Positions 6,216 through 11,133 of a stretch of DNA of 11,133 nt are shown piece by piece. The notes under the pieces are model-generated. The model did no database searches, was not told the DNA's origin, and saw only the letters and a list, made by a program, of their open reading frames with translations. The first letter of the stretch is position 1; each line of letters begins with the position of its first letter. Origin of the DNA: JALSIF01 sp026981635 [NCBI: bacterium] (GTDB lineage: Bacteria > 4484-113 > JALSIF01); the NCBI GenBank assembly GCA_026981635.1, contig JALSIF010000274.1:1-11133 (forward strand), in the 5' to 3' direction. Position numbers and translations under genes: made by a program.

Positions 6216-7940
6216 ATGGCTCAGAAAGATGGTGTTTTCTACTACACCCCCATCGGGGGGACCGGTGAGATCGGCAAGAACTGCACCCTGATTGAGTACG
6301 GCGACGAGGCGGTGATGATTGACTGCGGCCTCTCCTTCCCCGACTACCGCATGTTCGGGGTAGATATCGTGGTCCCCGACTTCACCTACCCCTGGAACCT
6401 GGGGGGGAGACTCAAGGCCATCCTCATCACCCATGGCCACGAGGACCACATCGGCGCCCTGCCCTACTTTTTGCGCAAGGCCAACCCCAAGCCCCCCATC
6501 TATGCCACCCGCCTCACCCGGGCGATGATCCACTCCAAGCTCCAGGAGTGGGACCTGCACACCGAGGTGGAGCTGATTGAGATCGCCCCCGGCGAGGAGC
6601 ACTGGATCGGCCCGTTTAGGGTCAACTCCTACCGGGTGACCCACTCCATCCCCGACTCGGTCTCCTACTCCATCACCACCCCGGCGGGGACCTTCTTCTT
6701 CAGCGGCGACTTCAAGCTTGACCCCAACCCCATTGACGGCCACTTCACTGAGATGGAGCGCATCGCCGCCCTGGGCCGGGAGGGGGTGCTGGCGGCAGCC
6801 ATAGACGTCACCCGCTCCGACCGCCCCGGCACCACCCCCAGCGAGTCCACCGTTGGCCCCGCCCTGGAGGAGGTCTTTAGGGGCCACCGGGGAAGGATCT
6901 TCACCACCACCTTCGCCTCCAACGTCCACCGGGTCCAGCAGATCATCAACGTGAGCGAGAAGTACCGCCGCAAGGTGGCCATCGTGGGCCGTTCCATGAT
7001 CAAGAACTTCAACATCGCCAAGAGCCTGGGCTATGTGGAGGCACCGCCGGGGATCATCGTAAGCCTGGACGAGCTGGACTCCCTCCCCGACGAGCAGGTC
7101 TCCATCATCATCACCGGCAGCCAGGGGGAGCCCCTCTCCGCCCTAGCCCGGGTGGCCCGTGGCGAGCACCGGGACATAAAGCTGCGCAAGGGTGACCTGG
7201 TGATCTTTTCCGCCAGCCCCATCCCGGGAAACGAACTGGCCATCTACCGGGTGGTGGACCGCCTCTACGAGATGGGAAGCGACGTCATCTTCGGCGACGA
7301 GTACGGGGTCCACGTCTCGGGCCACGCCGCCCAGGAAGATCTTCGAGCCTTCGTCAACCTGATCCAGCCCAGGTTCATCCTCCCCCAGCACGGCGACTAC
7401 CGCCACCAGATGCGCTTTAAGAAGCTGGTCCAGCAGATGGGCTGGCAGGAGGAGCAGGTGGCCATCGTCAAGAACGGCCAGCGCTGGGAGGTCTCCGCCA
7501 CCGGCCTGCGCAAGGCGGGCACCGTCCCCAGCGGGGCGGTCTACATTCACGTGGAAAGCGGCGGCGACCTAGGGGCCCGCCACATTGAGGAGCGCCAGGA
7601 GCTGGCCGAGGCGGGGGTGCTGGTGGTCTCGGTGGCCCTGGACCCCAGGCGGGGCCTGATAACCTCGGAGATAGAGTTTCAGGCGCGGGGCTTCTTCACC
7701 GAGGAGGAGCGCCCCGACCTCTACCAGCGCCTGCGCAGTCGGGTGGAGGACCTGATCTACCGCTACGATCTAGGCGACCCCAACCAGCGAGACGAGCTCC
7801 GGCTCAACCTTGAGCAGGAGCTTCGGGGGATGCTAAGGGAGGAGTACGGGCTGGAGCCAGAGGTGATTTCCGCCCTAAGCTACCTCGTCCCCACTGGCCG
7901 GCCCCACCACCAGGTCCCCACCACCCAGCGGGGTAGATGA
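6216..7940 (+). CDS. rnj: ribonuclease J (metallo-beta-lactamase/beta-CASP RNase)
   Basis: RNase J is a zinc-dependent enzyme with 5'-3' exonuclease and endonuclease activity that matures rRNA and degrades mRNA. The 574-residue product has the RNase J layout. The metallo-beta-lactamase part carries ILITHGHEDHIGALP with His73, His75, Asp77 and His78, His143 in VTHSIPDSVSY, and Asp165 in FFSGDFKLDP. The beta-CASP part includes AAIDVTRSDRPGTTPSESTVG (about 195-214), FASNVHRVQQII (233-244), GSQGEPLSALARVA (301-314) and VSGHAAQEDL (367-376). The motif LPQHGDYRHQ (389-398) supplies His392 and the 5'-phosphate-binding region. A C-terminal dimerisation domain of about 120 residues follows. The usual DSTN reads DVTR here, a deviation outside the metal ligands. 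AAGGA at 6201-6205 lies 10 nt before the ATG. The only TCGA in the window is in this gene, spanning codons for Leu376-Arg377. The stop overlaps the uppP start as ATGA. Confidence 0.96.
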   Translation: MAQKDGVFYYTPIGGTGEIGKNCTLIEYGDEAVMIDCGLSFPDYRMFGVDIVVPDFTYPWNLGGRLKAILITHGHEDHIGALPYFLRKANPKPPIYATRLTRAMIHSKLQEWDLHTEVELIEIAPGEEHWIGPFRVNSYRVTHSIPDSVSYSITTPAGTFFFSGDFKLDPNPIDGHFTEMERIAALGREGVLAAAIDVTRSDRPGTTPSESTVGPALEEVFRGHRGRIFTTTFASNVHRVQQIINVSEKYRRKVAIVGRSMIKNFNIAKSLGYVEAPPGIIVSLDELDSLPDEQVSIIITGSQGEPLSALARVARGEHRDIKLRKGDLVIFSASPIPGNELAIYRVVDRLYEMGSDVIFGDEYGVHVSGHAAQEDLRAFVNLIQPRFILPQHGDYRHQMRFKKLVQQMGWQEEQVAIVKNGQRWEVSATGLRKAGTVPSGAVYIHVESGGDLGARHIEERQELAEAGVLVVSVALDPRRGLITSEIEFQARGFFTEEERPDLYQRLRSRVEDLIYRYDLGDPNQRDELRLNLEQELRGMLREEYGLEPEVISALSYLVPTGRPHHQVPTTQRGR

Positions 7941-8863
7941 GCGAGCTTATCAAGCTCCTCCTGCTGGGCGTGGTGCAGGGGCTGACCGAGTTCCTGCCGG
8001 TAAGCTCCAGCGGCCACCTCACCGTTGGACAGCACCTCCTGGGCCTCAACGCCTCCCACAACGCTCAGGTGATCGTGGTGCTCCACCTGGGAACCATGGC
8101 CGCAGTGCTGATCTACTTCCGGCGCGATTTTGCCGCCATGGTCCTGGCCCTGCTGGGGAGGTCCCTGGGCCACCGGGAGGAGGCTCCCGCCATGGTGAGG
8201 ACAAAGCTGGGGGAGGAGGAGGTGGCCCGGGTGGTAGGAACCAGCCAGCTCCCCGCCACCTCCCGGCGATCAGCGGTAGCCCAAAACCGCCGGCTGGTCC
8301 TGCTGCTTATCTTCTCCACCCTGCCCCTGCTTCTTGCCATCCCCCTGGGGTCCCAGGTGGAGGCCCTGGCCGAGGACCCCCGCCTCCTCTGGGTGGTGGG
8401 CGTCGCCTTTCTGGTCACCGCCGCAGTAAACCTGGCCATTGATCTGGTCAGCCCCTCCCGCCCCCGCCGGGCCGATGAGATGGGCATCCTCCACGCCCTG
8501 GCGGTGGGCTTTTTCCAGCTGGTTGCCCTCATCCCGGGCATCTCCCGCAGCGGTTCCACCATCCTGGGAGGGGAGCTGGTGGGCCTTGACCGCAATGAGG
8601 CGGCCCGCTACTCCTTCCTCCTCTCCAGCATCGCCATCCTGGGCTCGGCGGTCTTCACCGCCCGGGAGCTAGGTCAGCTGGTGGAGGTGGAACCTCTCCC
8701 CCTGCTGGTGGGGTTTATCGGGGCGATGGTGAGCGGGATGCTCGCCATCCACCTGCTACTTGCCCTGGTGCGCCAGCGTTCGGTTAGATGGTTCGGTCTC
8801 TACACCGGCGCAGTGGGAGTGGTGGTGCTCATCCTGGCCCTGGGCAGTGGTGCCAGGCTCTAA
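7937..8863 (+). CDS. uppP: undecaprenyl-diphosphatase UppP (BacA)
   Basis: UppP is an integral membrane phosphatase that converts undecaprenyl diphosphate to undecaprenyl phosphate, recycling the lipid carrier of peptidoglycan synthesis; overexpression gives bacitracin resistance in many bacteria. The family motifs are clear: GVVQGLTEFLPVSSSGHL (11-28, with the (E/Q)xxxE glutamate Glu18 and the SSSGH motif) and IPGISRSGSTILGGELVG (199-216, with Arg204 matching the catalytic arginine). Several hydrophobic helices cover the remainder, including the last at about 286-303. The protein is 308 residues, against roughly 265-275 for common members. The excess lies in a polar loop at about 78-117 (RSLGHREEAPAMVRTKLGEE and on), between the second helix pair and LVLLLIFSTLPLLL. 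The ATG at 7937 overlaps the rnj stop by 4 bp. A lipid-kinase-like gene begins 9 bp after the stop. Confidence 0.96.
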   Translation: MSELIKLLLLGVVQGLTEFLPVSSSGHLTVGQHLLGLNASHNAQVIVVLHLGTMAAVLIYFRRDFAAMVLALLGRSLGHREEAPAMVRTKLGEEEVARVVGTSQLPATSRRSAVAQNRRLVLLLIFSTLPLLLAIPLGSQVEALAEDPRLLWVVGVAFLVTAAVNLAIDLVSPSRPRRADEMGILHALAVGFFQLVALIPGISRSGSTILGGELVGLDRNEAARYSFLLSSIAILGSAVFTARELGQLVEVEPLPLLVGFIGAMVSGMLAIHLLLALVRQRSVRWFGLYTGAVGVVVLILALGSGARL

Positions 8864-8872
8864 AATCCCCCC

Positions 8873-9511
8873 GTGGCTCACCTTCCCGTGGGGGCAACTT
8901 TCAGTCGGCCGCTGCGCAAGCTGGCCCACATCTCGGGCGGCCTACCCCTGCTCCTCCTTCCCCTCTTCGTGGACGGCCTGCCCGAGACGGTGGTGGCCTA
9001 CCTGCTGGGCTCCCTCTACCTGGTCTTCTTCCTTTGGGTGGCCGCCTTTCCCCGGCCGGTGGCCCGCCTCTTCCACCGCCTAGTAAAACCGGGTGAGGCG
9101 GAGCAGGGACTGAGGGGAGCCAGCGCCTACTTCTTCGTCCTCAGCGCCGATCTTCTTATCCTGGCGCCGCTGGTGGGGCTAAAGCCTGCCGCCCTGGCCG
9201 GGATGATGCTTACCTTCGGCGACGGTTTCTCCGCCCTGGTGGGGAGGAGGGAGGCCCCCACCTGGCCCTGGAACCCCTCCAAAACCATCTGGGGAAGTGT
9301 GGGCTTCGTCATCTTCACCTCCCTGGCCTGGCTGACCTTCCTGGGGCTGGCCGGCTACCCCCTCACCACCCGGCTGGCCCTGGTGAGCCTGGTCGCAGCG
9401 CTTGTTGGCGCCCTGCTGGAGTCCCTGCCCCTGGAGGATGTGCTGGATGACAACCTGGTGGTGGGACTGGGGGGAATGGTCCTCGCCACCCTGGCGGTGG
9501 GGATGCTCTGA
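8873..9511 (+). CDS. CTP-dependent polyprenol/phytol/diacylglycerol kinase-like membrane protein (DolK/VTE5/DGK1 superfamily)
   Basis: This 212-residue polytopic membrane protein has about five to six hydrophobic helices. It carries the marks of the dolichol kinase / phytol kinase / yeast Dgk1 group, which uses CTP to phosphorylate lipid alcohols: RKLAHISGG (15-23, the R-K-x-x-H-x-x-G start), LTFGDGFSALVGRR (113-126, GDG-A-G nucleotide motif), SKTIWGSVGFVIF (136-148, the K-t-x-x-G-s motif), and LLESLPLEDVLDDNLVVGLGG (181-201, the E-DN motif near the last helix). The start is GTG at 8873; GTG at 8888 would remove five residues, and neither has an obvious ribosome binding site. The gene lies 9 bp after uppP and its stop is 4 bp from the stop of the convergent gene. 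Substrate cannot be read from sequence. The pairing with uppP suggests undecaprenol or another isoprenoid/lipid alcohol of envelope metabolism; phytol-like chains or diacylglycerol are alternatives. Confidence 0.78.
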   Translation: MAHLPVGATFSRPLRKLAHISGGLPLLLLPLFVDGLPETVVAYLLGSLYLVFFLWVAAFPRPVARLFHRLVKPGEAEQGLRGASAYFFVLSADLLILAPLVGLKPAALAGMMLTFGDGFSALVGRREAPTWPWNPSKTIWGSVGFVIFTSLAWLTFLGLAGYPLTTRLALVSLVAALVGALLESLPLEDVLDDNLVVGLGGMVLATLAVGML

Positions 9512-9519
9512 GGGCTCAG
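9508..9519. repeat. inverted repeat spanning two convergent stop codons
   Basis: CTGAG (9508-9512) and CTCAG (9515-9519) flank GG. The plus-strand stop TGA (9509-9511) lies in one arm and the minus-strand stop (9516-9518) in the other, with only 4 bp between the two genes. The stem is too short and lacks T-runs for a confident terminator call, but this is the sole non-coding junction available to end both transcripts. Confidence 0.3.
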
Positions 9520-10211
9520 GCGCTGCAATACTGCCACTCGGCGATGTGGATCAGCCAGTAGCGGCCATCGCCGTCGCCCTTGAAGTAGAAGCGGAGGGTG
9601 TGGCCCTCGCCGTGGTAGGTGAGGCGGAAGTCCACCCCCAGTTCGCGGGCCGCCACCGCCTCCTCAATCTCGCTCTCCCCGAAGGAGGAGGGGTCCTGAC
9701 TGACCAGGTCAATGAAGGCGCCGATGATGGTCTCTTCCAGCTTGGGTCGGTCCAGGCGGAAGATCCCCACCACCCCGGGGTCGCGGTAGGCCTCCCTAGA
9801 GCAGTCATAGGCCACCGGCTCCCCCAGCCTCACCCGGATAACCTCCTGCTTCTCGTACCAGGGCGAGGTAAGTGCCCCCAATTCGGGGCTGAAAAGTTCA
9901 CTCAGGTTGCCATTTGGTCCCAGCCAGCGGGTGGGGAGGATGAAGGCCCCCGGCTGCTGCCAGAGGGTAAGGCCCCAGTCGGGGTGGATGAGCCTGGCCA
10001 GGGCCTCGCCGTCCTCGGTGGCTATCGCCTCCAAGAGGTCGCCCACCGTGTCAATCAGCCGGCTGTCAAACTGGCTGGTGGCCACCGGCAGCTCAATCCG
10101 CTCGGCCGAGGCGGGGATGGGAAGAAGCAGGAGCAGACCCGAAGCTACCACCAGCCACAGAGAAAGCAGGAGGGGCAGAAGGCGGTTGCGCGGCTGGTTG
10201 ACCTCCCCCAT
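9516..10211 (-). CDS. exported protein of unknown function, signal peptide present
   Basis: I do not recognise the family. The 231-residue product begins with a classical signal peptide: basic MGEVNQPRNR, a long hydrophobic core (about 11-32), and a likely signal-peptidase I site after Ala-Ser-Ala (PIPASA-ER, about 36). No lipobox cysteine is visible. The mature part starts with a helix FDSRLIDTVGDLLEAIATEDGEALARLIHPDWGL (about 48-81). Later segments are PGVVGIFRLDRPKLEETIIGAFIDL (145-169) and a C-terminal pair of strands HTLRFYFKGDGDGRYWLIHIAEWQYCSA. A helical start followed by a closing beta-sheet is reminiscent of NTF2-like secreted proteins, but that is a guess. Cys137 and Cys229 could form a disulfide. 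The ATG at 10211 is chosen over one at 10286 because the strong Shine-Dalgarno at 10219-10226 and the signal peptide both begin there. It is convergent with the kinase-like gene and divergent from the next gene. Confidence 0.8.
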   Translation of the reverse strand: MGEVNQPRNRLLPLLLSLWLVVASGLLLLLPIPASAERIELPVATSQFDSRLIDTVGDLLEAIATEDGEALARLIHPDWGLTLWQQPGAFILPTRWLGPNGNLSELFSPELGALTSPWYEKQEVIRVRLGEPVAYDCSREAYRDPGVVGIFRLDRPKLEETIIGAFIDLVSQDPSSFGESEIEEAVAARELGVDFRLTYHGEGHTLRFYFKGDGDGRYWLIHIAEWQYCSA

Positions 10212-10218
10212 GAAGAAT

Positions 10219-10226
10219 TCCTCCCC
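10219..10226 (-). promoter_or_regulatory. ribosome binding site of the minus-strand exported protein (GGGGAGGA)
   Basis: Read on the minus strand, GGGGAGGA ends 7 nt before the ATG at 10211-10209. It fixes this internal ATG as the start rather than the in-frame ATG at 10286, which would add 25 residues and displace the signal peptide. Bases 10224-10226 also belong to the inverted repeat around the promoter. Confidence 0.7.
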
Positions 10227-10250
10227 AGGGTGATTATATGCACACCTGGG
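10224..10250. promoter_or_regulatory. inverted repeat enclosing a -10 element (operator candidate)
   Basis: CCCAGG (10224-10229) and CCTGGG (10245-10250) are exact complements centred at 10237. Inside them GTG (10230-10232) and CAC (10241-10243) extend the symmetry with a one-base offset. The enclosed AT-rich core contains TATAAT on the minus strand. A dyad with its centre on the -10 is a typical placement for a repressor site, but no regulator gene is in the window. Confidence 0.35.
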
Positions 10251-10262
10251 AAAAGATCTGAA
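10233..10262 (-). promoter_or_regulatory. candidate promoter for the minus-strand exported protein
   Basis: On the minus strand TTCAGA (10262-10257, 4 of 6 to TTGACA) is followed after 18 bp by a perfect TATAAT (10238-10233). Initiation would fall near 10226, at the 5' edge of the Shine-Dalgarno, giving a very short leader of about 15 nt. Confidence 0.5.
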
Positions 10263-10285
10263 CCGATTCTTCCCCTGGCGAGTCA

Positions 10286-10291
10286 TATAGT
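10286..10291 (+). promoter_or_regulatory. candidate -10 for the plus-strand exported protein (TATAGT)
   Basis: TATAGT matches TATAAT at 5 of 6 positions and would place the start of transcription near 10298, about 24 nt before the ATG and upstream of the AGGAG at 10311-10315. No convincing -35 lies 16-18 bp upstream, so this is weak. The bases belong to the 110-bp region shared with the divergent gene. Confidence 0.28.
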
Positions 10292-10321
10292 TCAGCAGGA
10301 ACCCCCCACCAGGAGTTTAGG

Positions 10322-10936
10322 ATGGCCAGAAAGAAGGCTCTGTTCACTCTCGTCGTGGGGGCGCTGGTGGCCCTCGCTTCCCCTGCCCTGGCCAGCTACA
10401 ACCCCCGGGGCTGGATGCCGGGGGACGTAGTACCTAACTACCGCCACATCCAGCAAAGCTACCCCGCCAGCCAGGGAGAGATGCTCCCCTACCAGTGCAA
10501 CCCGCTGGGCTTTACCCGCCACCTCTTCCGGGGTGGCCGGCTGGTGAGCATCCCCCCCTGCCCGGGGGAGAGCTTCCGCTTCAGCTTTGGCAGGGGCCTT
10601 AAGCTTAGGAACCTCTATCAGCCTCCCTTCCCGCCCGGCCAAGAGGTGGTGGCGGTGCCCGACGGGCCGGTCTACCGCCTCTACCTGCGCGACCCCCTCA
10701 CCGGCACCCTCTCCTTCACGGGGATAAACACCAGCCGGGTGAGGCCCTACCTTCCCCCCATCTACCGGCCCTACCCCTACCTTGCCCCGCCCTACGGGGG
10801 AGGCTACTACTACCTGCCCGGCTACTTTCCCCCCCACCCCTATTACTCCCTCTATCTTCCCCCCTACGCCCGCTACTCCTTCTCCGCCTCCCTTGACCTG
10901 GGACGGGCAAACCTCAACCTCCACTTCTGGCGCTAG
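10322..10936 (+). CDS. exported Tyr/Pro-rich protein of unknown function
   Basis: No family is recognised. The 204-residue product starts with a clear signal peptide, MARKKALFTLVVGALVALA, with likely cleavage after Ala-Leu-Ala (about residue 24). The mature part has a middle region with two cysteines (Cys60 and Cys80) and alternating short strands (about 55-135). A striking low-complexity segment at about 142-184 is made almost entirely of Tyr, Pro, Gly and Leu with repeated YxPP/PPY and GGGYYY-like units. The final 20 residues, YSFSASLDLGRANLNLHFWR, look like two amphipathic beta strands ending in an aromatic. Such Y/P/G-rich secreted segments are found in surface, sheath or spore/cell-coat proteins, so a structural or envelope role is possible but not shown. 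AGGAG at 10311-10315 lies 6 nt before the ATG. It is divergent from the other exported protein and shares its regulatory region. Confidence 0.8.
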   Translation: MARKKALFTLVVGALVALASPALASYNPRGWMPGDVVPNYRHIQQSYPASQGEMLPYQCNPLGFTRHLFRGGRLVSIPPCPGESFRFSFGRGLKLRNLYQPPFPPGQEVVAVPDGPVYRLYLRDPLTGTLSFTGINTSRVRPYLPPIYRPYPYLAPPYGGGYYYLPGYFPPHPYYSLYLPPYARYSFSASLDLGRANLNLHFWR

Positions 10937-10983
10937 CCGGGAAAGGGCCGGGGCCCTGAAAAGTGGGGCCGCCAGGGGCAGGT

Positions 10984-10992
10984 TGATAGAAT
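10984..10992 (+). promoter_or_regulatory. extended -10 for the transketolase gene (TGATAGAAT)
   Basis: TGA precedes TAGAAT (5 of 6 to TATAAT), forming a TGn-extended -10. The expected transcription start near 10999-11000 is only about 3 nt from the ATG at 11003, and no Shine-Dalgarno is present, so a nearly leaderless message is suggested. There is no good -35, which extended -10 promoters may not need. Confidence 0.4.
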
Positions 10993-11002
10993 CAGCCCCA
11001 CG

Positions 11003-11133
11003 ATGATTGACCAGGAGCTGAGAGATACCGCTGGTGCGCTGGGTTGGGACATTGAGAAGCTTCGCCGGATGGCCAAGCTCATCCGCCGCGATGTCCTCAT
11101 CCAGGTGACCAACGCCCAGTCGGGTCACCCCGG
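11003..11133 (+). CDS. transketolase, N-terminal end (probably a split N-terminal subunit)
   Basis: The frame starting with ATG at 11003 is open to the window edge and gives 43 complete codons. The sequence KLRRMAKLIRRDVLIQVTNAQSGHPG contains the thiamine-diphosphate enzyme motif xSGHPG, with its catalytic-site histidine, preceded by the A-xx-iRRdvi helix typical of transketolase N-termini. Transketolase moves two-carbon ketol units between sugar phosphates in the non-oxidative pentose phosphate pathway, using ThDP in the cytoplasm. The 38 residues before SGHPG are compatible with either a full-length enzyme or the separate N-terminal subunit common in thermophiles and archaea; the rest lies outside the window. 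No ribosome binding site is seen, but an extended -10 lies just upstream. The 66-bp gap before it contains a short GGCCC/GGGCC stem but no T-run. Confidence 0.85.
   Translation, partial: MIDQELRDTAGALGWDIEKLRRMAKLIRRDVLIQVTNAQSGHP

Noticed and set aside
9402-10430. 342-codon plus-strand open frame across the exported-protein gene and the divergent promoter region
   Set aside because: It overlaps the kinase-like gene, the minus-strand exported gene and the start of the next gene in another frame. The minus-strand reading has a signal peptide, a strong Shine-Dalgarno and a promoter.
10953-10971. GGCCC...GGGCC stem after the Tyr/Pro-rich gene as an intrinsic terminator
   Set aside because: The stem is 5-6 bp with a 9-nt loop and no T-run follows. 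Such GC stems arise by chance in this sequence.
10292-11128. 278-codon minus-strand open frame opposite the Tyr/Pro-rich protein and the transketolase start
   Set aside because: It runs antisense to a gene with a signal peptide and to a recognisable transketolase N-terminus. Its composition (Gly/Val/Glu/His) is typical of a shadow frame.
1-11133. Tendency to use A or T at the third position before AGG/AGC/AAC codons (CTTAGG, TTTAGG, CTAAGG, ATAAGG, GTAAGC)
   Set aside because: The pattern is noticeable but not strict: CTCAGG (2342, 5818), GTCAGG (2528) and GTGAGG (for example 1180) also occur. Without counts I cannot separate it from ordinary codon-pair bias.
1-11133. Mobile element, CRISPR, tRNA/rRNA or prophage content
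   Set aside because: I saw no direct repeats with regular spacing, no transposase or integrase motifs, no tRNA cloverleaf and no rRNA sequence. The gene content is largely housekeeping.

Overview
This window is a high-GC (well above 60% by eye) bacterial chromosome segment built around the peptidoglycan/cell-division (dcw) cluster. Ten of its thirteen coding regions run on the plus strand in a compact series with overlapping or nearly touching ends: murB (3' end) - ddl - ftsQ - DUF881 gene - ftsA - ftsZ - yggS - sepF - rnj (RNase J) - uppP - CTP-type polyprenol/lipid kinase. A convergent minus-strand gene for an exported protein follows, then a divergently transcribed gene for a Tyr/Pro-rich exported protein, then the first 44 codons of a transketolase N-terminal subunit. 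The host cannot be named from the sequence. SepF, a DUF881 protein, YggS and RNase J around ftsA-ftsZ fit the Terrabacteria side of the bacterial tree or a deep-branching, possibly thermophilic phylum. That placement is inference.

Positions 1-2431 carry the end of murB and then ddl, ftsQ and a DUF881 gene. These four genes are translationally packed: murB/ddl overlap by 29 bp, ddl/ftsQ overlap by 17 bp, and ftsA begins inside a GTGA overlap with the DUF881 stop. Positions 2428-6123 hold ftsA, ftsZ, yggS and sepF, which encode the Z-ring polymer, its two membrane tethers and a PLP-homeostasis protein. ftsZ has a 67-bp upstream gap with a good extended -10 promoter candidate. Positions 6216-9511 hold rnj, uppP (ATGA overlap with rnj) and a DolK/phytol-kinase-like membrane protein 9 bp after uppP. 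The last two look like a lipid-carrier module: UppP makes undecaprenyl phosphate from the diphosphate, and a CTP-dependent kinase could rephosphorylate free polyprenol or a related lipid.

Positions 9516-10936 are the least ordinary part. Two genes for secreted proteins of unknown function are divergently transcribed from a 110-bp region. That region has a perfect TATAAT on the minus strand sitting inside an imperfect inverted repeat. The far end starts a transketolase gene whose extended -10 lies so close to the ATG that a nearly leaderless mRNA is likely.

The strongest window-wide signal is not a gene. The tetranucleotide TCGA occurs once in 11,133 bp (7343-7346) by my scan, although ACGA, CCGA and GCGA are all common. 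Codon choice bends around it: Ile-Asp and Ile-Glu are written ATTGA (or ATAGA), never ATCGA, although ATC is otherwise the normal Ile codon. This suggests past or present TCGA-specific restriction-modification or methylation. I saw no CRISPR array, insertion sequence, tRNA or rRNA. No stretch over 300 bp lacks a gene.
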